Positions 17,117 through 25,787 of a DNA stretch of 64,000 nucleotides are shown in pieces. Where the stretch lies: assembly GCA_020636095.1 (NCBI GenBank), contig JACJYN010000002.1:992001-1056000 (forward strand), read 5' to 3'. The position numbers and the translations under genes were made by a program. The notes under the pieces are model-generated. The model did not search any database and was not told the origin of the DNA. It was given only the letters and a program-made list of their open reading frames with translations. The stretch is from Lewinellaceae bacterium (GTDB taxonomy: Bacteria > Bacteroidota > Bacteroidia > Chitinophagales > Saprospiraceae). The number at the start of each line of letters is the position of its first letter. Position 1 is the stretch's first letter.

Positions 17117-18343
17117 ATGGTCAAACCCTCAACATCCCCACTTGAGCCGCCGGTAATGAAGGAGAAGATGCTGCTCTTCATCCTGGCGGTGGTGCAGTTT
17201 TCTCACATTCTGGATTTCATGATCATCATGCCGTTGGGTTCGCAGTTCATGCGGATATTTGATATTTCTCCCCGGCAATTCAGCCTGATCGTATCCGCCT
17301 ATGCCGGCAGCGCATTTGTGATGGGGTTGTTCAGCGCCATGTTTATCGACCGATTCGACCGCAAGCAGGCCTTGTTCTATACCTATATCGGCTTTACCAT
17401 CGGCACGCTGGCCTGTGCGATTGCCCCCAGCTATCTGGTTTTTCTGGCGGCGCGCAGTGTTACCGGCGCATTTGGCGGTGTCCTGGGCGCACTGGTGCTA
17501 TCCATAATCGGGGACACGGTTCCGCTCAAGCGGCGGGCCAGCGCCATGGGCATGGTTATGACGGCTTTCTCGGTGGCCTCGGTCATTGGGGTTCCGGCAG
17601 GCATTTACCTGGCGGCAACGTTTTCCTGGAGGGCGCCCTTCCTGGCGGTTGGATCGATTGCCATAGTACTGTCTTTTTTCATTTTCTTTTTCCTGCCGCC
17701 GCTGCGCAAGCACCTGGAAAACGGGCTGGTGCAACGCAACCCCTTTCGGGTGATGGGCAATATTTTCGGAGACGCCAACCAGCGCCTTGCGCTGCTCTTC
17801 ACGGTGATCCTGATGCTGGGCCATTTTACCATCATTCCCTTTATTGCCCCCTACATGCAGTTGAATATCGGCTTTTCCGATTATCAGGTCACCTACATCT
17901 ACCTGATCGGCGGCTTGCTGACCGTATTCCTGCTTCCTTTTTTCGGGCGGCTGGCCGACCGGCACGGGCACGCCAAGGTATTTACCATTGCCAGCCTGTT
18001 CGCGCTGTTTTCGATTTTTGCCATCACCAACCTGCCGGCAGTACCTATGGCCCTGGCCCTGTGCGCTACGTCCAGTTTCTTCGTCGTGGCCAGCGGCCGC
18101 AACGTACCGGCGATGACGATGGTTACCTCGGTAGTAAAGCCCGAAAGCCGGGGCAGTTTTATGAGCGTGCGGGCCTCGGTGCAGGAAATGGCGCTGGCGC
18201 TTTCTTCTATATTCGCCGGCCTGATCATTACCGAAAATGGCGATGGCTCACTGGCCAACTATCAATATGTGGGATACATCGCTATTGTCATGAGCGTAGT
18301 AGCTATAGCCGTAGCCTGGAGATTGAAATTGGTGGATTCGTGA
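17117..18343 (+). CDS. MFS transporter, probable efflux permease
   Basis: Starting at the ATG at 17117 the protein has 408 residues and the twelve hydrophobic segments of the major facilitator superfamily. The loop between helices 2 and 3 has the MFS signature MFIDRFDRKQALF. The first helix (LAVVQFSHILDFMIIMPLG) and the helix 5 motif (SVIGVPAGIYLA) resemble AraJ/drug-efflux permeases. It sits in the inner membrane and uses the proton gradient. An upstream ATG in the same frame adds 12 hydrophilic residues and is less likely. The substrate is unknown. It may be cotranscribed with the HD gene. Confidence 0.88.
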   Translation: MVKPSTSPLEPPVMKEKMLLFILAVVQFSHILDFMIIMPLGSQFMRIFDISPRQFSLIVSAYAGSAFVMGLFSAMFIDRFDRKQALFYTYIGFTIGTLACAIAPSYLVFLAARSVTGAFGGVLGALVLSIIGDTVPLKRRASAMGMVMTAFSVASVIGVPAGIYLAATFSWRAPFLAVGSIAIVLSFFIFFFLPPLRKHLENGLVQRNPFRVMGNIFGDANQRLALLFTVILMLGHFTIIPFIAPYMQLNIGFSDYQVTYIYLIGGLLTVFLLPFFGRLADRHGHAKVFTIASLFALFSIFAITNLPAVPMALALCATSSFFVVASGRNVPAMTMVTSVVKPESRGSFMSVRASVQEMALALSSIFAGLIITENGDGSLANYQYVGYIAIVMSVVAIAVAWRLKLVDS

Positions 18344-18510
18344 GGATACCCGGATACACAATAACAAACTCCAAATACCTTTGCCACTGCCCGACATTTT
18401 TCTGATTTGGCAGAATAAAAAGCTGCCCAAGGCCTGATTTTTTTGCTAATTGCAAATTCTTTGACGGATTAGCCTGCTTTCAGAGAAAATCCATATACTA
18501 TCCTAAACCC

Positions 18511-18531
18511 AACCAGAGCCTGGCTCTGGTT
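18511..18531 (+). other. Short perfect hairpin between the MFS gene and the next gene
   Basis: AACCAGAGC and GCTCTGGTT form a 9-bp stem with a three-base loop. It lies in the 250-base gap after the MFS gene and 59 bases before the next ATG. No T-run follows, so it could be a weak terminator or an operator. Confidence 0.4.
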
Positions 18532-18590
18532 GCCGGTATGAATTAGCAAACAGGGAGCGGTGAAGGCTCCGTCTTTAAGCGCAAAAAAGC

Positions 18591-18896
18591 ATGTATACGC
18601 CAAACAACCAATTCATGGTTGACTTTACTCTTCCCGAAGAACTATGTGAAGAGTTCGTTGACCTTATTCCCTACCAGCGGGCGGTCGTCGACCGCTATCT
18701 ATCAGAAGGCAAGCTCATCAACTATGCCCTTTCCCTGGAAAATGCCAAGGTATGGGCCGTGTTCAACGCCAATTCGGAAATGGAGGTAATGGAAATGCTG
18801 ATGGACTTTCCGCTCACCCGCTTTATGGAAATTGAAGTCTGCATACTTACTTCTTTCAACTCCTCGGAATTTGAACCTTCGTTTTCTATGAATTAA
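18591..18896 (+). CDS. Small protein with muconolactone-isomerase-like fold (uncharacterised)
   Basis: A 101-residue soluble protein. The second half (AKVWAVFNANSEMEVMEMLM followed by DFPLTRFMEIEV) matches the pattern of muconolactone delta-isomerase-like ferredoxin-fold domains: a strand, then SxxEvxxxL, then the fPL..fm.iev strand. These form small dimers or decamers. The N-terminal half looks like a short helical extension. The family includes many uncharacterised small proteins, so no reaction is assigned. It is immediately followed by an alpha/beta-hydrolase remnant. Confidence 0.6.
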   Translation: MYTPNNQFMVDFTLPEELCEEFVDLIPYQRAVVDRYLSEGKLINYALSLENAKVWAVFNANSEMEVMEMLMDFPLTRFMEIEVCILTSFNSSEFEPSFSMN

Positions 18897-19011
18897 TGGT
18901 GGCAACCACGTTTTTGGAGGCAGCCACCCCTATCCCTCCGATACCTTGCCGGAACATGCCAGGGAACTGGTGGAAACCAGCATTGATTTTCTGAAAAGGC
19001 TGAAGAAATAA
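18895..19011 (+). pseudogene. 3' remnant of an alpha/beta-hydrolase gene
   Basis: In a frame different from the preceding gene, 38 codons from 18895 read NGGNHVFGGSHPYPSDTL and end in SIDFLKRLKK before a TAA at 19009. The GxNHxFGGxHPY pattern with the catalytic-type His, the LPEHARELVE stretch and the terminal IxFL helix match the extreme C-terminus of alpha/beta-hydrolases. A stop lies just upstream in frame and there is no start, so only the tail of a former gene is left. It directly abuts the stop codon of the small gene before it. Confidence 0.65.
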
Positions 19012-19049
19012 AAAAAGCCCGATTCCATTTGTGCGGGAGTGGAACGGGC
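19010..19049 (-). terminator. Rho-independent-type hairpin (minus strand)
   Basis: GCCCG-TTCCA and TGGAA-CGGGC pair with one bulged base; on the minus strand the hairpin is followed by seven T residues. No minus-strand gene now lies upstream of it, so it may be a relic, or it may protect the 3' end of plus-strand messages. Confidence 0.55.
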
Positions 19050-19462
19050 GGGGGTAAGAGAACGAATCAGGAGTTTTCAAAGATTTTCCGGGGCTACATA
19101 AAATGGTCATGAAGTGAGCGCGAACGCTCTACTTCATGGCCTGGTTAATGGGGTTTGGCTTTCAGGGTCATTGAGTATTTTGGGATAATACAGGGTTACG
19201 GGAGGTATCAGCCAATTTTACCCTGGCCTTGTTTGTCAAACGGTGAAGCCGGTTTTGGGGGTTTCAGGATTGTTTTCCCAGCTTCGGTATAAAGAGCAGG
19301 CAGAAGGCCTGATTCCACAAAATTTGGTTTATTTTTTCATATTTTTTTTATACGAATCCGAAAATCCCTGTAAACCAAAGCATTAACAAGTCATCCTCGT
19401 CTAAAAAAATGGCCGTCCGGAAATTGCAAAAACGATGCTAATGAATATCGCCCCCCGTCACC

Positions 19463-19513
19463 AAACATGCTCTGGGTAAATTTAAACATGCTCTGTATTT
19501 TTTGGTAATTTTG
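19463..19513 (+). promoter_or_regulatory. Direct-repeat activator site and -7 box upstream of the DUF6427-like gene
   Basis: AAACATGCTCTG occurs twice (19463-19474 and 19484-19495), 21 bases apart, about two helical turns. Eleven bases later lies TAATTTTG (19506-19513), a perfect TAnnTTTG box. The repeat spacing and position resemble binding sites of dimeric activators such as LytTR proteins; which regulator binds is unknown. The rest of the 19050-19578 gap shows no gene. Confidence 0.5.
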
Positions 19514-19578
19514 GCCTTACGGTAACCAGTGAAGCTACAATGCCGTAAACTCAAATCAACCAAAATGGAATTAAACCG

Positions 19579-20568
19579 GTGTTAGCCATATTTCGAACCA
19601 ATCAACTTTTTGCAAGCATCCTGCTTGTATTCTACATTGCTCTGGTGCGAGTCTCTGTATGGCTGGTGCCTGCCACCTGGGAGCCCTCCGGATATGGGCC
19701 CCTGGCGGAGTGGGTATACAGCCGTATTGGTTACGCCGGGCCGGTCGCGGATATGTTGGCTATGGCCCTTTTACTGGCTCATGCCTTCTTTATCAACTAC
19801 CTCATCAGCGAGCACCGGCTGGCCAGCGTAGTGAGCCTTTTCCCCGGCCTGTTCTACATTTTAATCAGCAGCATGCTTCCTGAGTTTCTACACCTATCGC
19901 CTCTGCTGATGGCCAACACGTTCTTTATCATCGTCCTGGCTGAAATTTTTGCCATCTACAAAAGTGTGGATTGTTCAGACCGCATTTTCAATATCGGCTT
20001 CTGGGCTGGAGTAGGGTCATTATTTTATCCTTCCTATGTCTTTTTATTTATCCTCGGATTTATCGGCCTCAATATTCTGAGGGCCTTCAAATTCAGAGAA
20101 CGGCTGATGGTGATCATAGGCTTAACCACCCCCTACCTGCTTCTCTCGGCCTACTTCTTCTGGACCGGCCAGTTTTTCACCTTCTGGCAAGAGCGCCTAC
20201 CCTCCAGCATTGCTTTTCTGGACTTTAACACAACGCCCAACTGGCTGCTTTTTCGCAGCCTGGCCATTTTTAGTATTCTGATCCTGGTCGTGCTTTTCAG
20301 CTACCGCTCCTATATTGTCAAACAAACGATGCAGGTCCAGCGCAAACTCAATATACTCTTTTGGAGCCTGCTGGCCACCTCCTTTAGTTTGCTGATACAA
20401 GCGGATATTGAAATAGGCCACCTGCTGGTGACGGCCGTCCCACTGGGTATCATGCTTTCTTTCAACTTCATTCGCATGCCCAACCGCATGGCAGAGGTCA
20501 TCCACTTGTTAATCCTGGTGATTGTGCTGTTCCTGCAATTCAAAGATTGGTTGATGCCAGCTATCTAA
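19579..20568 (+). CDS. Polytopic membrane protein, DUF6427-like
   Basis: A 329-residue inner-membrane protein with about nine or ten hydrophobic helices spread over its whole length. The start (FRTNQLFASILLVFYIALVR) and overall layout resemble the DUF6427 family of Bacteroidota, whose function is not established. The start codon is GTG; no ATG lies in frame between the upstream stop and it. Charged residues are confined to short loops (FKFRERL; YRSYIVKQTMQVQRK). No catalytic motif is visible. Confidence 0.7.
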   Translation: MLAIFRTNQLFASILLVFYIALVRVSVWLVPATWEPSGYGPLAEWVYSRIGYAGPVADMLAMALLLAHAFFINYLISEHRLASVVSLFPGLFYILISSMLPEFLHLSPLLMANTFFIIVLAEIFAIYKSVDCSDRIFNIGFWAGVGSLFYPSYVFLFILGFIGLNILRAFKFRERLMVIIGLTTPYLLLSAYFFWTGQFFTFWQERLPSSIAFLDFNTTPNWLLFRSLAIFSILILVVLFSYRSYIVKQTMQVQRKLNILFWSLLATSFSLLIQADIEIGHLLVTAVPLGIMLSFNFIRMPNRMAEVIHLLILVIVLFLQFKDWLMPAI

Positions 20569-20653
20569 ACTGTTAATCTTTTATTATTGTAACCTTTCTC
20601 ACATGTAAAGAAAGGACAATAGCTGTATTTTAGAGGCGCCAAAAGAAACGCTT

Positions 20654-21109
20654 GTGAAAAAATCGTATACTACCCTGTTTTTTGTGTTGTCCATTTTAGC
20701 CGCCGGCGCTCAGCCCGCCGAGACGCCGGTCCAATGGTCCTTTACGGTTAAGGAGGCTGGAGAAGGGCAGTTCGACCTGCTCTTTACGGCCGATATAGCC
20801 CCGGGCTGGTACCTTTACTCCCAGCACCTTGGGGAAGACGGCCCCATCCCAACGACCATCGGCTTTTACGAAAGCGGGGACTACGAGCTGCTAGGAGCCA
20901 CTGAAGAGGACGGCCCCAAAGTGGAAGGTATGGATGACCTGTTCGGAATGTACATTACCAAATACAAAAAACAGGCCGTCTTCACCCAACGGATCAAGGC
21001 CGGGGAAGGCCTGCAAAAAGTGGCCGGCTACGTAGAGTTTATGACCTGTGATGAAGAAAAGTGCCTGCCGCCAACGGAAGTTGAATTCACCTTTTCTTTT
21101 AAAGAATAG
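20654..21109 (+). CDS. Stand-alone DsbD N-terminal-like domain protein
   Basis: A 151-residue exported protein: signal peptide (to about residue 20, LAAGAQ) and one DsbD-alpha-type immunoglobulin domain. The core pattern (PGWYLYSQHLGEDGPIPT; GYVEFMTCDEEKCLPP) carries the redox cysteine pair CDEEKC, which in DsbD accepts electrons from the membrane domain and passes them to periplasmic partners. The next gene encodes full DsbD with two more such domains, 46 bases downstream. This one probably works with it as an extra shuttle in the periplasm. The start is a GTG preceded by a purine-rich stretch (AAAAGAAACG). Confidence 0.85.
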   Translation: MKKSYTTLFFVLSILAAGAQPAETPVQWSFTVKEAGEGQFDLLFTADIAPGWYLYSQHLGEDGPIPTTIGFYESGDYELLGATEEDGPKVEGMDDLFGMYITKYKKQAVFTQRIKAGEGLQKVAGYVEFMTCDEEKCLPPTEVEFTFSFKE

Positions 21110-21155
21110 CCTTAGAGCGTTTGACGAGCTTTTATTAATTGCAAAGTTTTTGAGT

Positions 21156-23771
21156 ATGAGATATTTATTATTTTTCACTGCGTCCCTTTTCTCATCTGTT
21201 CTCCTGGGGCAAATAGAAAACCCGGTGCACTGGAGTTTTGAATCCAGGCACATTGAAGGCAACGAATTCGAGCTTATTTTCAAAGCTAAGATCGACGATG
21301 GCTGGAAGACCTATTCTCCCTTTCAGGAGTATGGAGAGGACGACATCGCGCCCATTCCGACCGGTATCTATTACGATGAGGGCGATCATTTCGAGGCGGT
21401 TGGAAAGCTCGGTGAAGCCGGCAACCGCAAAGTGGCTCAGGAACCTCTTTTTGATAATATCAATGTGGCCTACTTCACCAAGAATGCCATCTTCACGCAA
21501 CGCGTGAAAGTCAAGGACGGCAGCCAGGCCATCACCGGCTATGTCGAGTCGATGGCCTGCGATGAAGAGAAGTGCCTGCCTCCTTCCAGCGTTGACTTCA
21601 GCTTTAAGCTGGAGGCCCTCAAAACCAACAGCACAGCCCTAAGCTCAAAGCCGGCGGTTGACAAAAAAATCGTTGAAGCGGTAGAGGAAAATATTAAGAA
21701 ACCGGCGCCAGACCTCACAGAAGTAGAACCCATAGACGAACTGGAGGCTATTCTCCCTCCGGCCGGCATGGAATCGCCGGTGCAATGGACGTTCGACAGC
21801 AAAAAGCTCAACGGCCAGGAATACGAGCTCCTGTTCATTGCCAATATGGAAAAAGGCTGGACAATCTATTCCCAGCATACCTCCCCCGATGACGGGCCTA
21901 TCCCCACCGAGTTCCATTTTGAAGCAGGCGGACACTACGAGCTGTCTGGCGCCACGCTGGAAGAAGGGGGCAAGAAAAAATCGGGTATAGATCCCTTCTT
22001 CGGAGTTGAGGTAGTCAAATTTACGGAAGGGCCGGTCACTTTCCGGCAGAAAGTAAAAGTGCAGGATAGCAGCCAGCCCATCACCGGTTATGTGACGTAT
22101 ATGGTTTGCGACGACTCGAAATGCATGCCTGCCGATATAGAGTTTAGCTTTGATGTCGCCGGTGGTATTGCCGGACAGGTAACCACCATTGACCCGGCCA
22201 GCGGGCTCCGGGGCATTGACCAGACGGTGCCCAGCATCCGGGCCACCTACGTAGAGCCCCTCGGCAATTGCGGAGAGGAAAACGTAGCCCGGAATTCAAG
22301 CCTGCTCTGGACCTTCATCCTCGGCTTTGCCGGCGGGCTGCTGGCCCTGCTCACACCCTGCGTCTTTCCGATGATCCCACTGACGGTCAGCTTTTTTACC
22401 AAAAGCAGCCAGGACCGGGCCTCGGGCATTCGCAATGCCCTCATCTACGGGCTTTCCATCATTGTCATCTATGTTTCTATCGGCTTGATGATCACGGCCT
22501 TCTTTGGAGGAGATGCCTTGAATGTACTTTCGACCAACTGGATCGCCAACACCCTGTTTTTCGTCATCTTCATCGCCTTCGCCTTCTCCTTCTTTGGCTA
22601 TTACGAGATCACGCTGCCCAGTTCCTGGGCCAACAAGAGTGATACCATGGCTGACCGGGGAGGCTTGCTGGGCATCTTTTTCATGGCCTTTACCCTGGCC
22701 ATCGTTTCTTTTTCCTGCACCGGCCCCATTATCGGCTCAGCCCTGGTGCAATCCGCCACCGACAAGTTAGGCCCCTTTATTGTGATGTTAGGATTTTCCT
22801 CGGCCCTCGCCCTGCCGTTTGCGTTGTTTGCCGCCTTCCCCGGCTGGCTGAACTCCCTGCCCAAGTCCGGCGGCTGGATGAACTCCGTGAAGGTCGTTCT
22901 GGGCTTCCTGGAACTGGCCCTGGCCCTGAAGTTCCTCTCTGTAGCCGATATGACCATGCACTGGAACATCCTGCCCTACGAGCTCTTTATGGGCGCCTGG
23001 GTGCTGATCTTCGCCGCTATGACGGCTTACCTCTTCGGCCTGATCCGATTTCCACACGACAGCCCGGTGAAAAAGTTATCCATCACGCGCGGCTCTTTCG
23101 CCTTCTTGTCTTTAGCCCTGACCCTATACCTGGCCACCGGCTTTTTCTACAATGGCGAAACCAAATCCTATAATTCCTTAAAGCTGATGAGCGGCCTGGC
23201 GCCGCCGGCAACGTACAATATTCTCCTGCCGGACACCAAAGACGGCCTGAATACGGACATCAAAGCCCGGTATCCGTCCTTTACCAAGTGCGCCAACAAC
23301 CTGGATTGCTTCAAGAACTACGCAGAAGGAATGGCTTACGCCAAAGAGGTGAAAAAGCCCGTCCTGCTTGACTTTACCGGCTACGGCTGCGTCAACTGCC
23401 GCAAGACTGAAGAACACATCTGGGTGGCGGATGAAGTCAAAAATAAATTGTCTGGCGACTTTGTGCTGGTCTCCCTTTATGTCGATGACCGCAAAGCGCT
23501 GGAAGAAACCCTGCTCTCCATCCCACGACAGGAAAAGCTTCGCAATGTGGGCAATAAATGGGCGGATTTCCAGATCGTCAACTTCGAACAGAACTCACAG
23601 CCGCTCTACGTCATGATGTCTCCCGACGAACGCGTGCTGGCCGCCCCCCGAGGCTACAAGGAAGGCGTTGAGGACTATGCTGAATTCCTGGAGTGCGGGC
23701 TGGATACCTACGAACAGGTCTCTGATGAGCAGAAAAAAGAAAAAGAGGATAAACGGCTGGGAGTTAATTAG
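21156..23771 (+). CDS. dsbD: Thiol:disulfide interchange protein DsbD with duplicated N-domain
   Basis: From the ATG at 21156 (signal peptide RYLLFFTASLFSSVLLGQ) the protein has 871 residues. Two DsbD-alpha domains come first (about 20-150 and 205-340), with cysteine pairs CDEEKC and CDDSKC. Then follows the eight-helix transmembrane domain (about 380-660) with the essential cysteines in LALLTPCVFPMIP and VSFSCTGPIIG. The C-terminal thioredoxin domain has FTGYGCVNCRKTEEHIW. DsbD moves reducing power from cytoplasmic thioredoxin to the periplasm, for cytochrome maturation and disulfide repair. Usual DsbD has one N-domain; here there are two, plus the separate one upstream. Confidence 0.93.
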   Translation: MRYLLFFTASLFSSVLLGQIENPVHWSFESRHIEGNEFELIFKAKIDDGWKTYSPFQEYGEDDIAPIPTGIYYDEGDHFEAVGKLGEAGNRKVAQEPLFDNINVAYFTKNAIFTQRVKVKDGSQAITGYVESMACDEEKCLPPSSVDFSFKLEALKTNSTALSSKPAVDKKIVEAVEENIKKPAPDLTEVEPIDELEAILPPAGMESPVQWTFDSKKLNGQEYELLFIANMEKGWTIYSQHTSPDDGPIPTEFHFEAGGHYELSGATLEEGGKKKSGIDPFFGVEVVKFTEGPVTFRQKVKVQDSSQPITGYVTYMVCDDSKCMPADIEFSFDVAGGIAGQVTTIDPASGLRGIDQTVPSIRATYVEPLGNCGEENVARNSSLLWTFILGFAGGLLALLTPCVFPMIPLTVSFFTKSSQDRASGIRNALIYGLSIIVIYVSIGLMITAFFGGDALNVLSTNWIANTLFFVIFIAFAFSFFGYYEITLPSSWANKSDTMADRGGLLGIFFMAFTLAIVSFSCTGPIIGSALVQSATDKLGPFIVMLGFSSALALPFALFAAFPGWLNSLPKSGGWMNSVKVVLGFLELALALKFLSVADMTMHWNILPYELFMGAWVLIFAAMTAYLFGLIRFPHDSPVKKLSITRGSFAFLSLALTLYLATGFFYNGETKSYNSLKLMSGLAPPATYNILLPDTKDGLNTDIKARYPSFTKCANNLDCFKNYAEGMAYAKEVKKPVLLDFTGYGCVNCRKTEEHIWVADEVKNKLSGDFVLVSLYVDDRKALEETLLSIPRQEKLRNVGNKWADFQIVNFEQNSQPLYVMMSPDERVLAAPRGYKEGVEDYAEFLECGLDTYEQVSDEQKKEKEDKRLGVN

Positions 23772-23850
23772 CTGGGCCCGAGCAGGTAGAGATGAAACAA
23801 AATTTGCCGTTCGCTACCGAAGGTAGGCCATTGATTGAATCTTGGCCTGG

Positions 23851-24357
23851 CTACTCTAGCTCTATCAGCAGGAAATTTTTTTCTACTGCTTCGCCCTTTT
23901 TGACCAGAATGGCCTTCACCACACCATCCCCCGGGCTTTTGAGGAGGTTTTCCATTTTCATGGCTTCCAGGATGAGCAGCGGCTCCCCTTTTTCGACCTG
24001 CTGCCCTGCCTCTACCGAAATATCCAATACCAGGCCCGGCATAGGAGCCCGAATCTCCCGCACCTTGTGCTCGGAAACCACGGCCAACCCCAGCCGATTC
24101 ACCAATTGGTCGTACTGGTCTGCCAACTGTACTTCGTAGGACGAGCCGTTGACTTTGATGGAGAATGTTTTGGTGTGGTAATCGGTGCGCAGGATTTCGA
24201 CGTGGTAGGAAACGTTATCTCTCAGGACGTGGTATCGGCCATCGCTCATGGGTACGATATCGAGGCCCGAATAAACCTCATCGAAAATAAACTGTCCGTT
24301 GACTGTCGCTTTGAATGGCTCGCCAGTATTATTCATCAGGCAATTTTTTTCAGGCAT
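23851..24357 (-). CDS. Biotin carboxyl carrier (biotinyl-domain) protein
   Basis: A 168-residue cytoplasmic protein. The C-terminal biotinyl domain (about 98-168) contains EAMKMEN, in which K134 would be biotinylated, and the PMPGLV entry motif. The N-terminal half resembles the linker region of acyl-CoA carboxylase or oxaloacetate-decarboxylase carriers. It would need a separate carboxylase and carboxyltransferase, not present in this window. The ATG at 24357 overlaps the previous gene by eight bases; the next ATG, at 24336, gives an equally good start. Its position after atp-associated genes is unusual. Confidence 0.85.
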   Translation of the reverse strand: MPEKNCLMNNTGEPFKATVNGQFIFDEVYSGLDIVPMSDGRYHVLRDNVSYHVEILRTDYHTKTFSIKVNGSSYEVQLADQYDQLVNRLGLAVVSEHKVREIRAPMPGLVLDISVEAGQQVEKGEPLLILEAMKMENLLKSPGDGVVKAILVKKGEAVEKNFLLIELE

Positions 24358-24733
24358 TCATGCGCCCGAGTTTCATCATAAAGTAAGTTTCGAAGATAGT
24401 ATAAATCAGGTAAATGGCGAAAAATGGAATAATAAAGAGTTTATCCGGAGGCTGAGCCAGTTGGCTATAGCCAAAGATCACCAGAATGGCGAGAAACATC
24501 TTGGCGGCGGTAAAGCCCAGCACCGCATTGGAAAAGTTATTTTTATTGTCACTCATCACTGCCTGGTATCCGGCCAGATACATCAGAATGCACAAAGCCG
24601 CAAAAGCGGCCAGGCTGATCCAGGAAAGGGTGCTGTAGGCTTGTAACTGAGGAAGTCGGTTGAGGAAAAAAAGCAGGATAGCAGTACCGAGGGAGAGGAT
24701 ACTCAACTGTATAAAGAAACTTCGTTGGCTCAT
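24350..24733 (-). CDS. Four-helix membrane protein of the ATP-synthase gene front (DUF6168-like)
   Basis: A 127-residue inner-membrane protein with four hydrophobic helices (about 7-24, 36-52, 68-88, 98-118). In many Bacteroidota a protein of this size and layout lies between AtpZ and AtpB, which matches its place two bases after the AtpZ stop. It is probably an assembly or accessory factor of F0. No catalytic residue is visible, and the family name rests on context and shape, not on a recognised motif. Confidence 0.55.
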   Translation of the reverse strand: MSQRSFFIQLSILSLGTAILLFFLNRLPQLQAYSTLSWISLAAFAALCILMYLAGYQAVMSDNKNNFSNAVLGFTAAKMFLAILVIFGYSQLAQPPDKLFIIPFFAIYLIYTIFETYFMMKLGRMNA

Positions 24734-24735
24734 AA

Positions 24736-25068
24736 TTATTTATTGCCGGTGAACAGATCCTTCAGGCTGACATAAAGAGCTGCAAAAATGGATAAAAGGG
24801 CCAACAGGACAGTGAGGTAGGGACGTTCGGTTTGAAAATGGCTATCCAGCATTTTACCGGCGTACGTCCCTACCAGAATGATAATTCCCATTTGGAAGGC
24901 CATGCCCGAGTATTTGAGATATGCATCGAATTTCTCGCGGGGCCTGCCCTCCTGTGGGCCTTTGTTTTCGTCCTCGTTATTGTGCGCCTGCCGTTTTTGT
25001 TTCTTTGACAACCTTGGAGTCTTCTTTTGGGTTATTTTGAGAATGGCTGCTGCTATTGGCGGTGGCAT
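24736..25068 (-). CDS. atpZ: AtpZ/AtpI-type F0F1-ATPase accessory protein
   Basis: The core (LKYSGMAFQMGIIILVGTYA, then GKMLDSHF, then a second helix ending SLKDLF) is the two-helix AtpZ/AtpI pattern, a putative Mg2+/Ca2+ channel or assembly helper of ATP synthase. The start is uncertain: the only ATG upstream, at 25068, makes 110 residues but overlaps bactofilin by 92 bases, and a TTG at 25011 would shorten the overlap to 35. The charged N-terminal part carries no family motif. It is cotranscribed with the bactofilin gene. Confidence 0.8.
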   Translation of the reverse strand: MPPPIAAAILKITQKKTPRLSKKQKRQAHNNEDENKGPQEGRPREKFDAYLKYSGMAFQMGIIILVGTYAGKMLDSHFQTERPYLTVLLALLSIFAALYVSLKDLFTGNK

Positions 25069-25471
25069 GGCCCTGCCTGGACACCGGCTTCCCGCCCATT
25101 GAGCAGGTAACGTTGAAGGTGGCGCCAGACTGTACGATCAGCTTATTGGTGACCACCTCTCCACTGATGTTGGCTGTTTCCCGGATATTGAGGAGTTCAG
25201 CGACATGGAGGTTGCCTTCAAATTTACCTTCGATCACAGCGTTTTGGCAACGGATTTCACCTTCTACATAGCCGGTTGGCCCGATGATGACTTTGGCGTC
25301 GCAAAAGAGTTTACCCTTGATGGTCCCGTCGATGCGAATGTCGCTTTCCGATTTGACAGTGCCTTCTACTATTGTCCCGGTGACCAGGCTGTTGAGCGCA
25401 TGGGTACCCGAGGGCATAAAACTGCTACTTTTTCCTTTACTCGCCTCCTTCTTGTTGTTACCTCCAAACAT
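24977..25471 (-). CDS. Bactofilin (polymer-forming cytoskeletal protein)
   Basis: The ATG at 25471 (MFGGNNKKEASK) gives 164 residues. The central part is a right-handed beta-helix of short hydrophobic repeats (IRIDGTIKGKLFCDAKVIIG; GEIRCQNAVIEGKFEGNLHV), flanked by disordered ends, as in bactofilins. These polymerise into membrane-associated filaments without nucleotide and scaffold cell-wall or polar proteins. The tail is rich in Ser, Asn and Lys. A strong promoter lies about 100 bases upstream. Bactofilin before AtpZ is a common Bacteroidota arrangement. Confidence 0.92.
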   Translation of the reverse strand: MFGGNNKKEASKGKSSSFMPSGTHALNSLVTGTIVEGTVKSESDIRIDGTIKGKLFCDAKVIIGPTGYVEGEIRCQNAVIEGKFEGNLHVAELLNIRETANISGEVVTNKLIVQSGATFNVTCSMGGKPVSRQGHATANSSSHSQNNPKEDSKVVKETKTAGAQ

Positions 25472-25568
25472 AGTACAGTTTTTTAATTTGGTTAATAGAT
25501 TTAAGAATTTGGGATACCGATAATCCAATGGACGGCTACTTGGTAAAGCTCCGCCTCAAAACGACGGG

Positions 25569-25599
25569 CAAAGTTAATATTTTATGCCATCCTTTACAA
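25569..25599 (-). promoter_or_regulatory. Promoter of the bactofilin-atpZ operon
   Basis: On the minus strand TTG (25599-25597) and TAACTTTG (25576-25569) are separated by 20 bases, a good Bacteroidota -33/-7 pair. The leader to the ATG at 25471 is about 90 bases long. Confidence 0.75.
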
Positions 25600-25738
25600 C
25601 TGGGGGTGATGCTGGGAAAAGTTATCTGTTCAAAATCTGCGGCCTGGCAGTTTTCTCATTTTAAAGAAACAATATAGGACTTTTTGATGCTACAGGAAAA
25701 TTGTACTCCAAAAAAGTGATGCCCAAATCTATTCAACG

Positions 25739-25775
25739 CCAGAGCCCCACAGGACATTGCACTGTGGGGCTCTGG
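25739..25775. terminator. Strong hairpin downstream of the PorP/SprF gene
   Basis: CCAGAGCCCCACA (25739-25751) and TGTGGGGCTCTGG (25763-25775) form a perfect 13-bp stem with an 11-base loop. It follows the end of the leftward PorP/SprF gene and a second palindrome. It probably acts as a terminator, although no long T-run follows. Confidence 0.6.
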
Positions 25776-25787
25776 TTTAATAGATTT

